Shown here piece by piece: positions 26,197-36,480 of a DNA stretch of 64,000 nt. Position 1 is the stretch's first letter; each line of letters opens with the position of its first letter. The position numbers and the translations under genes were made by a program. Below the pieces are notes generated by a model. It was not told the origin of the DNA and did not search any database. It saw only the letters and a program-made list of their open reading frames with translations. The DNA lies in NCBI RefSeq assembly GCF_018691265.1, contig NW_024881329.1:930001-994000 (forward strand). Reading direction: 5' to 3'. The stretch comes from Tyto alba. Taxonomy: Eukaryota > Chordata > Aves > Strigiformes > Tytonidae.

Positions 26197-27087
26197 AGGT
26201 GGGTGGGTAGGAAGGAAGGAGTAAATAACGCTGATGAATAAATAGCCCCAGGCACTTGGAAGTTGTAGAAGTATCCTTGGGTGTTTCACGCTGGGGGACG
26301 CGGCCGCGTTGCGGGGTGTCTCGAGTGGCCGAGGAGGCTCGGCCGCGCCGGCCCTGCGGGCTGCAAGCTTTGCTCAGCTTCTGGCAGAGGGGGCCCGGGT
26401 ACGGCCGCTGCCCTGCTCACAGCCCCTCTGTGCAACGGGGAGTGCTTTGGGCATGAGCCCGCTGTCAGCAAGAGGCCGGCGCTCCTCGCCCCTGGGTTTT
26501 AGCAGGCAGAAATGAGTTACCAGAGAGCCCGGCTCCTCTGGCCTGGCCGCGGGGCCTGGGCTGTGGCTCTGCACCCCTTTTCTGTGGCCATTGGCCCCTC
26601 ATATAAATATTCCTGCTCACCTGTTTCTATTCTGACTGCATTTACAAGTCCAAGTTTTCTGATGAGTGTTGTGGTGAAAATACGTTAAATGTTGCCTTCA
26701 GCCTTTTACCCTGTGCTAGCCTGATGGCAATGTTTTCTCTAACACAAACTCCTACAGCCTAGGAAATATCTGTTCTTTACGTAAATAGTTGTTCAGTAAA
26801 TAACTTTTCCTGCAAATATGTAGATGCTTCGGTATCAAATCCTTCACCTTCCCATGATCTCCTTGGGAAACTGTTTTCAGTTACACTTACATTAAGCTGT
26901 TCTAGGCTGTACTGATTCATCTCCTGTTACACTTTTAAGACCCATTGAGCATGGACTGCTGCTACAGCGGATAAAGTACTCTTTCATTATTAATTGCAGA
27001 ATGCACAGTGTCTCTGCATTTTTTTTTTTTGTTTGGTCTGCTTTTTTTTTCCTCTTGAAGATTGTGTTCTTACTGTTCTTTTAGCAG

Positions 27088-27239
27088 GATATGGAGTAAT
27101 CAAGTCAGAAATTGCCCTATGAGCATCTGCGTCATTCAAGATAAATGGAGATGAATGGCTGTGACTAGTAAATGAAAATCTCTGTAGGAGAGAGATGGGA
27201 AACGAAAGACACAGAACAGCAGTGGCATTGAAAGAAAAG
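27088..27239 (+). other. LRRC56: Candidate non-coding 5' UTR exon of LRRC56
   Basis: A pyrimidine-rich tract ending ttttagcag precedes position 27,088, and AAAG|gtaaaa gives a fair donor at 27,239. The 152-nt segment has several short upstream ATG frames and no long frame, as a 5' UTR exon might. It lies 0.9 kb downstream of the presumed first exon. Only splice-site appearance supports it; direct splicing from exon 1 to the coding exon at 39.2 kb is equally possible. Confidence 0.3.
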
Positions 27240-28519
27240 GTAAAATAATTTAAAATGTCCAAATGACTGAAAGTGTTTCAGAACTTTTTTTAAATTACCC
27301 TCCCATTTCATTTTATCTCTCTGCTTTGTGTTATTTTGTCTGATGTGAATTTACCTAAAAGAACTTGGATTTAAAATGCAATGTTCAGGCATGTCAGATC
27401 TCAGAGCTGCTGTCATTAACAGGTTTTGTTGGGGGTGTGGGGTTTTTTTTCCTGGCCTTTGTGTTCTCTCCCTTGACTTTAACACTGAAAATTACTACGC
27501 TCCTATAGGTCTGATGTCTCAGGAGGTTGATACGTGGATATATCCTCCTATGGGCAGTTCAATTTGTTAGTTTAATCATACGCTGCTGTCAGTGGAAGAG
27601 AGAATAGGCTCTGCCCATGGCCTGGGATGCCATCAGCCTGTTCTTACACAGCTCAAGGGACCTGATCCTGTATAAAAGCAGGATTCAGATTCAGTGTGAG
27701 ACCAGATGTGAGTTTAGCATTCGACTGGAGTGATATTATTATTTTTTATGGTGATGATGCATGTGCTTATTGAAGTGAAGCTCCTTAGGGGACATAGTTA
27801 AAGAAACCACATTTACTCTTTAAGTTTGAAGTAGTATAAATTTTAGTTGTGCAAAATAATAACATTATATAATATACCATAAATTTGGAATTGCTACGTT
27901 TGTCACTAATGGGAATGGCTTAATAATTATTTGGGAGGAATTGTGAAGAGGTTAATTTTTTAAATTAGAAAATTCAAGAGCTTTTCACAGAAATTAGTTT
28001 AGTTACATCTGCATAACTTTAATTTGCTAGTAAAATGGTTAGTGTTTTTATACCTTCTGTAGATTTATGTGTTGGTTTGAAAAACAATTTGGAGCAACAC
28101 CTATTTTATATCAGTAGGGCCATAAGTACTTGCTAAAATACAAATCAGAAAACCAGATTTGCCACAGCAGATGTAATAAAGGCTAATATATCTGTAGTAA
28201 AGCAAAAAGGTTGTGGACCCTGTCCACTTCAAAGAAACATTATCTGATATTTAAAAAAAAAAGTAAAATTCAGAAAGTACTTGTTCCTTTGATTGTACTG
28301 TCTTGCATCAGGAAGCAGTATTTGAAGTATAGCATAACACTGGCTGTTTATCTTACATTTTTTACATCTTGAGTTTTAATTTAATTTTTTTGGAGTGGAG
28401 TTCTAATATTACTTTGGTTTCTCTTTTTTAAAAAGCTTTACTAGCAGAAGTAGTGCTTGAGTATGTTTTTGTTTTATTTTAATAGAATATCCACCCAAGT
28501 TCAAAGTGATGAACATGGG

Positions 28520-28905
28520 AGAAAGAAGCATATATAGAATGAAGAGCTTGAAGTAAATTATTGTTACTTGGGAAAGAGCATTAAGCTACTGTGGTAGTTC
28601 TCTGAAGATACCATCTTGCAGCTAGTCAAAAAGACAAACAGTGCTAAAACTTCTAAGAAGAGGAATTGAAAACAAATTCATGTACTGTCTCTGTGGCCAT
28701 ATCTTGAATCTTATGTGCAGTTCTGATCATCCTGAAGGGTAAATGGCAGAACTGAAATTGTTTCCATGAAATACAACAGAGATGATAAATGGAAAACAGA
28801 CAAAATAAATGAGACTCTTCAGCTAGAAGAGGAGATGAAAAAGGAGATGATGCAAAAGAAAGCTATAAGTTAATGAATGGTATAGACAGATGGATGAATC
28901 CTCCA
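28520..28905 (+). mobile_element. Ancient CR1-type LINE fragment
   Basis: The 3' ORF region of a CR1/L3-like LINE can be followed: GTCAAAAAGACAAACAGTGC, then CATATCTTGAATCTTATGTGC followed by AGTTCTGATCATCC (a decayed PHLEYCVQFWSP), then TATAAGTTAATGAATGGTAT near the 3' side. Several stops break the frame. It is joined directly to an oppositely oriented CR1-like piece. Confidence 0.65.
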
Positions 28906-29125
28906 TAATTCTGTCTAACTGCTTTTGACCTCATAATTCTAGCCTCTACAACAACCTATGTCAGCGTCTTCCACAATTTAAACAAATACAATGCGAAAAT
29001 GCACTTTCTCCTGTTTAAAAACTGCTTCCTGATAAAATTCCTGTGGTTTCTTTAGTTGTTGGATGACTATTTGTCATGTCTTGAGACATGACAAGTAATT
29101 GCTTCCCTACATATCTCCCCAGCTG
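28905..29125 (-). mobile_element. Degraded CR1-like fragment, opposite orientation
   Basis: Read on the + strand, ATTCTAGCCTCTACAACAAC followed by CAGCGTCTTCCACAATTTAA and a CTTCCTGATAAAATTC block resembles the reverse complement of CR1-type 3' regions. Similarity is decayed and the boundaries are approximate. It contains the perfect inverted repeat at 29,071-29,094. Confidence 0.5.
29071..29094. repeat. Perfect 11-bp inverted repeat, 2-nt spacer
   Basis: TTGTCATGTCT, two bases, AGACATGACAA. The arms are exactly complementary over 11 bp. The paired CATG cores resemble two decayed p53-type half-sites (8 of 10 positions each), but no function is shown. Confidence 0.9.
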
Positions 29126-30275
29126 TTGAACACAACACACCTTTTGGCTTGGGAAGCTACAGAGCAGCTGATTGCCAGAAATTAAAACAGTATGTCAGGG
29201 GAAGGATTGCTTTGGACTACCTCTGCTTCTGATACTGTTTTGTAAGCATCTGTTTCTGACTACAGTAGGAAGCTGGACATCTGCCTTGACCCAGCAGGAC
29301 AGTTATAATGCAACCTCATTAGTAGCTTAAATTGATTTTGCAAAGGCCTTTTCACTGTTAGTTTTTCACCCTTGCTAGAATTTGGGAGTGTTTGTTACTA
29401 AATAAGCTCCTGTGCCATCTTTCACTGCTTAGTATTTTCTTATGAGTTCAGCTAGAATTCATCTCTTTTTACAGAATGTATCCCATGTGAGCAACACATT
29501 GGAAGTCAGAAACATCCCAGCATTGAAAATGACTCTTCAAATGTCTTTTCAGGCCATGGAATCTCTTGCTTCTATCAGTTTAATTACCTAATAAAACGGA
29601 CTGAAAATTGTTTGGGGACAACAGAGCACTTTGAAACTCAGAAATGTCATATATGATGCATTTTCATCCTGCACAGAAGTTTGGATTTCAAAGGGCTCAT
29701 AAGTGCAGTGCAACAGTAGCTGGAAAAAAAAGTTTGGTTTTATTGTGCTTTCCTTAGCTGGGATCTGGAAATACTTCTAATGGTAGATACTAAAAATGTT
29801 TTGAAGACCAAAACCAGAGTTTTTTTCCTCTGCAGCTTTGGACTGTCGCTTAGTCCTGAGTCCATGGGTTAGAATAGCCTGTGAATGAGCAGCACTGCTG
29901 TGAGACTGCACTCACCTGTGCAGGGAGACACTGCATCGTTTTGTGTCTCAGAAAACTGAGCCGTAGTGCAGTATTATTAGGTTAATGAGTGGAGAGAGCC
30001 TGCAAGGCCTTTGGGCGTGTGGGAGAAATTGGGGAAGGTGCTGGAGAGAGACCAGTATATTGGGTGGGTTACTCAGCTTCTTCATAACAAGGTGGGAGTG
30101 TTAACTGATGTGAAAGCCTCTTGCCTTACACCCCAGATAAAGACAGCAAGGCTAGGTTAAAAGCAGTAGTTGTGCAGTGTGAGAAGGTTTTACATGTGAC
30201 AGGAAAAGATAATGTGTGCAACCTGAAAGCAAAACTAAGTTTGCAGTGAGAGAGGGAACTTTTTTTGTAAAGTCC

Positions 30276-31301
30276 TGTTGCGGTTTGAGCTCAGAGGGCA
30301 ACTGAGCTCCACACAGCTGCTCACTGCCCTATCCCCCCCAGCGCTATGAAGGAAAAATAAGCAAAGGCTTGGGATTCGAGGTAGGACAGGGAGGGATAAA
30401 TCACCCATTATGGTCATGGGCAAAACCAGACTTGTTAGGGGAAGAAAAAAAAAGAACGTAAATTCATTACAGACACTAACAACACTTAACAGAGTGTAGG
30501 ACAGTGAGAAGCATTGCCACATCTTGAGAACACCTTCCCCCCACCCCTCCCTTCTTCCCGGGCTCAGCTCTGCTCCCGATATCTCTACCTCCTCCCCCAG
30601 CGGCGCAGGGGCAGGGAATGGGGGGTGCAGGCAGTGCTGCCGCTTCTGCCATCTTTGGGAGAGGGAAATTCTGGAACTTCTTACCTCTGCTCCAGTGTGG
30701 TGCCCCTCTCACAGCAGACAGTCCTCCACAGACTTTCTCTGATGCGAGTCCCTCCCACGGGCTGCAGCCCTTCCCAAGCTGCTTTGGCGTGGGACACCCC
30801 CGCACGCTGCAGTCCTCCCAGTGCTGAACTACAACAGCGGGGGCTGCTGCTTCCCACAGGGTCCCAGCCTCCTTTGGACACAGTGACCTGAGATGGCTTG
30901 AGGCCCCCCACAGACCGCATGTTGGCATCTGTTCCACCGTAGATCTCCATGGGTGGCAGGGGGGCGCTGCCCTGCCATCTCACCACAGCGTACAGGGGGG
31001 TCTCTGCTCCAGCACACCTCCCCTTCCCCTTTCCTCCTCCATTCTTCTACTGACCTCAGTGTTCACACAGATGCCACACAACTCTTCCTCACAAGTCCCA
31101 CTCCTTCTCCCACATCCCTTCATAGACACGTTATCACAGAGGTGCAGCAGATTGGCTCGGCCTTGGTGCAGAGTTGGGGCTGGCTTGGAGCTGGGGGAGC
31201 TTTGAGAAGCTTCTCACAGGGGCCACTGCTGCAGCCCCCTCCTCTGCTACCAAAAACCCCACCACTCACTCAAAGCCAGAACACGTCCCACCTTTGCAAC
31301 A
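30276..31301 (-). mobile_element. Avian LTR retroelement, probable solo LTR
   Basis: The segment begins TGTTGCGGTTTGAGCTCAGAGG and ends TTTGCAACA, giving TGTTGC/GCAACA terminal inverted repeats with the TG...CA ends typical of LTRs. Inside are stretches I recognise as a common dispersed repeat of bird genomes: CCTTCCCCCCACCCCTCCC, repeated CTGCTCCAG and CACGGGCTGCAG units, GTTATCACAGAGG and a GAAGCTTCTCACAG block. No gag, pol or env sequence flanks it, so it is likely a recombined solo LTR of an endogenous retrovirus-like element; the family is not resolved. Flanking pentamers (agtcc / attga) do not match, so the target duplication is mutated or the ends are slightly misplaced. Orientation is uncertain. 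It accounts for all frames of 60-150 codons here. Confidence 0.75.
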
Positions 31302-31624
31302 ATTGACACCACCTTTTATATAATATTTTTTTTAAGTGGGTGAAATTTTGAGTCTTCATGGGACATATTAACTTATTCTTTGGTTCTCATCACTTACAGA
31401 AGATTAATCTCAAACTTTTTGTGCAGCATGGCCATCCGTGGAATGTAGTGTATTCTATGCAAATCATCTGACAAGTTAGTTTATTCACTTACAAAAGCTT
31501 TATTCAGTAAGAAGGTACCTTTACATTGATAACAGAATATGTCCAAAGGCCTCACCCACCAGCACTAACTCATGGAGATTATTGGTTAGGTGATGAATTA
31601 GCTCTGAGCCACTTGAATCTTGAT

Positions 31625-31640
31625 TTTTTTTTTTTTTTTT
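31625..31640. repeat. Poly-T tract
   Basis: Sixteen consecutive T about 320 bp right of the LTR. Confidence 0.85.
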
Positions 31641-34600
31641 AATTCCTCCCCTAAAATATGATTTCATCATGCTGCTTCTTACTTTTTAAATAAATATATT
31701 GCAGGCTATGTGCTAAGACAGTATTGTTTATTTTTCCAGATGTTATATACATCATAAGTGCAGAGCTCCCTGAAGGTAACTTTTCTTTTAACACGCTCAG
31801 ACTTGCACACAGACTGGTTGTAGGGTGTGAAGTGCCAGCCTTGGGCACTTGGGCTGTCGGGCTGCCTTTCTTCAGCCCAGCTCCAGCATCTCAGAAATAA
31901 TATGCTGGGATTCATATTTTCAAGTCTTCTCAGTCAAATCAGAAGCTAAAAAGAAACAACTTGGGCAACTTTTACTTCAGTGTGAGCCTCGACCTATGGG
32001 ACTTGATGTAACGTGGCTGATGAAGAGCAAAGAGATGCTCAACCACTTCCTGCCGAGGTGTTGCAAGGAAAGAATACATATTTGGGGGAGGCTGGTGGGA
32101 ATGCTTTTGATAATACTGTAAATGATGCTGATGGATGCTTTTATCTTGGGTTAGCCAGGTGATGAACTTTGTACTTGGGTCATCCCCCCTACTCTGTGCG
32201 AAGTTGCTCACATGAATGAGTCATCTCAGGATTGGGACCTGGAACTATGGCGCTGAGTTAGATTCCCTCTTTGAGCTTGGAGAGTATTCATAAGTGTCCA
32301 TGACATCAAGAGGGGCCTGCATGCCCTAAAACATGTCTTGTTTTTCTAGCTATATCTGTTGATCTCAAAAAGATACTGACTCTGCAAAACCTTGCTTTGT
32401 TTATGTCCTTCCTCAGTATGTCCAGTAACACACTTAGCATCTGCAACTTAAGTAATTGCTTAATTAGGCCTTCTGAATGCAAGGAGGGTTAATGAATGAC
32501 CTGGCTGACGTTTTAGAAAAAATAATTGTTTGGGTTCTTGTCCTTTGAAGGTTAACAGAATATCCAATAGATATTAAGATAACCTGTGGAATATTAAACA
32601 TGAGACCAAATCTTAATTCAGCCTGGCAGGATGCACTTACCTGTACATTCTGTCTTCTGAAATAAGAGTAAGATATCATAGATTAGGCCCCAAAAGTAGG
32701 ATATTAAGCATTTCCTGACAAGACTTCATTAAGCTGTGTTTTAAATTAATATCTGTACCTTGGGAATAGTTAAAAAGAATAACATTATAGTCAAAGACTT
32801 TTTATTTTAACAAAGCTGAAACTGTAATGTTAGAATTGCCTAAAGTAATTATTTTCCCCAGACTTCTGCTCCAGTGACATCTACATTTAAGGCAGGATCT
32901 GTGTGTGTGTGACAAGCACAGATGTATTGGTTCCTGTGTACCTTGGCACTAGCTATCCATGACAGGACCACTACGTAAGGGCAGGAGGATTTTAAATAGG
33001 GCAGCCTTGTTTCTCCCTTACTTAATATCTGGACACTTGGGTAAAAACTTGTGGCCAAGAAGAGCCAAGTGCAGCTTCCTGAATCCTGGCTACCTTGTTA
33101 AAGTTAAAATGGTGAGGGACTTAACCTTATCTCCTTCACTAATTGAAGTGATCGTAAGATCACCTGGCAGCCTGCTGGCAGTGAAGGCGCAGGCACCTTA
33201 GAGCTCTGTTTTTCCATAACCCTTGTTGTTCACCAGCTACCACCACATCCTACGCCCTGCTTTGCTTTTCTTAGGCTGATTGTGGGGAGAAGTGGGGACA
33301 GCCAGCAGAAGAGCCTCTTGAGACATTTTCTTGCAGCAGGAAGTTCACCTATATAAGAAAATAAAAATCTTGATCTGTAGCATCTTGGAGTTCCAGCTAA
33401 GGATTTAGATAATCCATGCCTGTTCGTAGCTGCTGTCTGTAGGCTTGCACTGCAGAGAGTATCACTCAGTGTTTGTAGCCGGATAGAAATTGCTGCTGAT
33501 CCCCTCCCACCACAGGACTCTAAAAACCAAAGCAATTGATTGGACTTTGGTTTATTGTTTCTTTCACATGTAATAGTACATATAATAGAGAGCGATCTGC
33601 TCTTTATCCTGTTATGAGGACAACATTTGACAAGCTAGCTCCAGAATGATTTCAGTTAGAGGCATTTCCAGGACACATGATAAAAAATTTCTCATCACCT
33701 TACAACCTCCTCAGCCGGATCTGGGAAAGTATTATGTATCCTGCTTTTTTAATACATGCAATTTATAGATATATAAAGGAGAATGGGTAACATCTAAATG
33801 AATTGCCTTTTCATTTATTACATTTTATTATTATCACGGTTTTTAAGAATATGAAACACCTCTTATCTCAAGGGTTTTGGCTCAAACCTAGTGTGGGCTT
33901 GTAGAATGTGTTTTTTTTTCCTCTGGGATCACTGCTGCCTTGGACAGTGGCACAGTCTGAGCTCAGCTCTGTGCATGGGGGTAATACAAAGTCCATGAAG
34001 CTCCCAAGAACTTTCCCTGAGGACTCTGTGGGACATAGATCCTGAGGTCATGGTCATGGCAACCGTAGAGCAGGGTTTACATGTAACACCAAAGGACTGT
34101 CAGGCACTCCTACAGCTTGTAAGACCATAAATAAAGAAGGTGAACAATGAGGAAAATTGGTACATGTGCTTTATGTGCAAATTTGAGTGCTTGAACCAAG
34201 ACTTCAAACTGGCTGAACGGTTAAACAAAACCATCATTGTGAGCATTCAAGTCATTCAATGTCATTGAAGTCGGTGAATTTTTAATTATGTTAAAGGGGA
34301 TATTGATACCCTGATATTTCAGCATCCTCATAAAAGCTTTTTTTCTTTAGTGGGACACACAAATGCAATATTTATGAATGCTCTTTATACTGTTTAATGA
34401 TCCCTTGCTATTAAGGTAGCATTACTGAAGTAGTCGCTACCTCCTTCTGCTTAACAGAAACAGAAGATTAAAGCAAGATCGTTTAGCCATATATGGGAGA
34501 GAAACATTCACATTAATACAAAGTCAGATGTTTTATTTTTCATTTTTTTAGAAGTTGCACCTGCTAAAATAAACTGATGTGTTGCAGGATGCTTTATATT

Positions 34601-35999
34601 ACATAAATGTAGCAGGAACTGTTTTTGCCATTAGGGATGGATTATTGTAACAGTAGTTTCCTGATGACATCATAGCAAATTCCAGCTGCCCAAACAGTTA
34701 TTTTCCAGGAGAGGTTATTTGCAATGCACTTGCACAAAATTATGCTTAAAAGGGCACTCATAGTTCCCTTGAGACTTATAAACCAAACCTTTTGTCAAAT
34801 CCTTAGTAAACACAGAATTCTTTGTTTTCATTCTGTGGCAGTGGTAACAGTATGGGCACTGCTGTAATTTATGATTCTGGATTAAACAAATAAAATTACA
34901 TTATGCAGGGCAAGAGAAATGGAAGTCTGCAGTACAAGCTTCCTGTCATGAAGGGATATGGCACAATGGTCCTCCAGTGTTTTTTTCTAGAGAATTTTTA
35001 GGCTGGTGACATAGAGATAAGGACATACAGATTGCAGTACCCTACCTGAAATGGCACTCTGCCCTATCCAGTGGAGTTTTTTGAAGGCATGTGTAGCCAC
35101 AGAGGTGGAGAGGATGCTGGTTGAGGAGCGAGTCCAAGAGAGTAGAGATTCATTTTTGTATGGGATGGTAATATATAGAAGTTTATCTCTTTCTAAATGG
35201 TAACCTAATTGCTTGGACAAGCTCTTTAGGTCCTGTCTTGAAGGCTGCATTAGAAATTTTCATGCCTGGTCACACAATTCAGAGGGTCTTTCCCAGACTT
35301 AAGAAGATACAATTAATATGGAGTCAAACATTTCTGGCAATTGCTGTATTTGACATGCATATTAATATGTGTTTAATGAAGAATACATCATCCTATCACT
35401 GACCCTTCGATAAATCTTATACCAAGAAAATAAAATCTTGGAGTTTTACCAGTTTGTTGGACCCTAGGAACATCAAATAACTATTCTCTGCCAATTTCTT
35501 TCTAGCAAATTACAGTATCCTGCAGGAATAGCATGTTGTTCCAAGGATCATTTAATTTTAATAATTATTAGCTGTATTACTCTATATATGTTAAAAATGT
35601 CCTGCAGTTGTTAAGGCACTCTCACAACACGCCTGTGAATTGAATAGCTCACTGTCATCACACTAGCTTTGGGAAGGAGAGTGGCAGCAGTGGGGAAAGT
35701 TGGCAGATTAACTGTCTGTCGAATTCAAGCTCTTCCATCTCACTGCTCTGGTCATTGATTTCTCCTCATTCACTGATTATCTGCTTCTAGCTATCTGCAT
35801 GTGGAAGAGCCTGCCAAGTCAAGACCTATGATGCAAATCCTGCAAAAACTAATTCATTGATTTATTATATTCTTTTGTTCTCCTCGGTGTTCACATGCAG
35901 GACAAAACCCCATTGTTTTTTCAGCCATTTTCTCTTTCCCTGGCACTCTCATCTACTTACAGTTATTGCTTTGCTTTCCCATTGAATTATTTGAAGGTT

Positions 36000-36480
36000 T
36001 GTGTTAGGTGCAGTTAGCTTCCATCCTTGTTGGTCCCGCAAAGTCTTGCAGGAATGATCTGCATTGCCATTCAACATAAAGATCAAACATATATCCAACG
36101 CGAACACCGTCTCTGTGGAGTAAATCTTCAGGTGCATGACTTCTCGGACCTCTTTGATGGCAATGAAGTCTCTCCAGTCCCAATAAGCTGTCCCACCGAG
36201 GCTGACACTGGTTCGGGTCAGTGGTTGCTTGTCCCGTGCATTTCACAGAGCCGTGGATTTCTCATTTGCTTTTTAGCATTTTATATGTGCGGACAAGGTG
36301 GCTTTACTGGAATGATTTTACCTGTCTCAGGAAGTCAGATGGACCTGATGAAAACGAGCAATCGGACTCCTGTAGCTGTAGGGGGACAAGTGTTGTGCCA
36401 GGCCCTCTTCTCACTCCTACACAGTGCCGGAGACTTCTTAGGTTTATGGATTTTTCTGTGAGACTGGGACCTCACCGCTA
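36000..36480. other. CpG-dense intronic segment of unknown origin
   Basis: I count 14 CpG in about 480 bp, against about 3 in the preceding 500 bp. Open frames run on both strands: + strand 36,027-36,461 and a - strand frame of about 98 codons that reaches a consensus donor (ACT|gtaagta) near 35,962. I do not recognise any of the products. It may be a relatively recent insertion, an unannotated exon or a regulatory element. Confidence 0.4.

Larger units (their letters stand above)
25960..26470 (+). promoter_or_regulatory. LRRC56: CpG island, presumed LRRC56 promoter and exon 1
   Basis: The GC content and CpG density rise abruptly in a CpG-poor surrounding. Between about 26,040 and 26,125 there are repeated GC boxes (GGGCGGGG/GGGGCGGAG type), typical Sp1-class sites of TATA-less promoters. 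An X-box-like site follows at 26,134. A candidate first exon then ends CCCGCAG|gtaggtg at 26,194/26,195 on the + strand. It is the nearest CpG island upstream of the LRRC56 start codon. Transcription start and exon 1 boundaries are inferred; no TATA box is visible. Confidence 0.7.

Noticed and set aside
25588..26289. Frames of 153-189 codons over CpG island 2
   Set aside because: Overlapping frames on both strands with low-complexity P/R/G composition; a promoter island explains them better.
30476..31306. Several frames of 100-153 codons on both strands
   Set aside because: They lie wholly inside the recognised LTR and carry no retroviral domain.
36100..36220. AYWDWRDF on the - strand resembling the tyrosinase YWDWRD motif
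   Set aside because: Only six residues agree; neighbouring copper-site histidines and other tyrosinase motifs are missing.
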